A DNA stretch of 13,772 bases from the NCBI GenBank assembly GCA_041666125.1, contig JBAYHN010000034.1:1-13772 (forward strand), read 5' to 3'. Of this stretch, positions 13,537-13,772 are shown one piece after another (the first letter of the stretch is position 1; the number at the start of each line of letters is the position of its first letter). The position numbers and the translations under genes were made by a program. Source of the stretch: JBAYHN01 sp041666125 (lineage in GTDB: Bacteria > Patescibacteriota > Gracilibacteria > UBA1369 > UM-FILTER-53-11). The notes below the pieces were generated by a model, which saw nothing but the letters and a program-made list of their open reading frames with translations, had not been told where the DNA came from and searched no databases.

Positions 13537-13772
13537 ATGAGTAATTCACCAGAGGGATCAAGCAGAGCAACAAATGCAAGAATATTGGCTCCATTGCTTG
13601 CTGCTGCAGTTCTTGTTATGCCTGGTTGTGGCAAAGAAAGGCCAACAGCTACTTCAACACCAGAGTTTGATGCTCTTGTAGGCAGCATTGCCGCTGAATG
13701 TTTAGCAATAGTAAAAACAGGCACTCCAATAACTAAAAAAGAAGCCAGCGATATTGGCGGTTATGACGTAGC
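13537..13772 (+). CDS. Putative lipoprotein, N-terminal part (cut by window edge)
   Basis: 78 codons are visible from ATG 13537, and the frame runs off the window. An arginine at residue 15 is followed by a hydrophobic stretch (about 16-28) and a lipobox-like MPGC with Cys31, then a Thr/Pro/Ser-rich spacer (PTATSTP), the usual layout of a bacterial lipoprotein. The rest visible (FDALVGSIAAECLAIVKTG, then KKEASDIGGYDV) does not match a family I recognise. The Met at -3 of the lipobox is not the commonest residue. Confidence 0.65.
   Translation, partial: MSNSPEGSSRATNARILAPLLAAAVLVMPGCGKERPTATSTPEFDALVGSIAAECLAIVKTGTPITKKEASDIGGYDV

Overview
The window looks like a piece of a Candidate Phyla Radiation (Patescibacteria-like) chromosome. 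This placement is inferred from gene content and style, not from a marker gene. The DNA is moderately AT-rich and the genes are tightly packed. None of the thirteen start codons has a convincing Shine-Dalgarno sequence, and several lie right at the predicted transcription start. TAA and TGA both work as ordinary stops (TGA ends the genes at 2865 and 11833), so the UGA=Gly code of Gracilibacteria/SR1 does not apply.

Left part (1-3827): nitrogen and purine metabolism. On the minus strand are the start of adenylosuccinate synthetase (purA, cut by the window edge) and a complete type I glutamine synthetase (glnA). Between them lies a 177-base element that folds into an elaborate multi-branched structure (270-446). 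Divergent from glnA is a TrmB-like transcriptional regulator whose promoter is covered by an inverted repeat. Its stop codon overlaps the start of purC (SAICAR synthetase). Regulator, purC and the first cysteine-rich gene read as one transcription unit.

Main part (3837-13467): five paralogous cysteine-rich proteins (called S1-S5 here) at 3837, 6678, 8942, 10868 and 11863. Written in rows of twelve residues, each protein resolves into two domains of nine 12-residue coils, with cysteines almost only at positions 3, 6, 9 and 12 of the coil. This predicts a cysteine-lined solenoid and is the most striking signal in the window. S2, S3 and S5 add an N-terminal treble-clef/zinc-ribbon module. S3 and S5 carry a second copy of that module at the C-terminus. 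None has a signal peptide. Interspersed are an exported lipoprotein with a beta-propeller-like body (4902), a secreted M23 peptidase (5954) and a second, diverged TrmB-like regulator (8021).

The 10586-10867 gap holds a rho-independent terminator, a fragment matching the 3' end of a tRNA gene, and a large hairpin. The right edge (13537 onward) holds the start of a further lipoprotein behind a near-consensus promoter. What the cysteine proteins do cannot be read from the sequence; metal binding or storage, thiol chemistry, or a scaffold role are all open.
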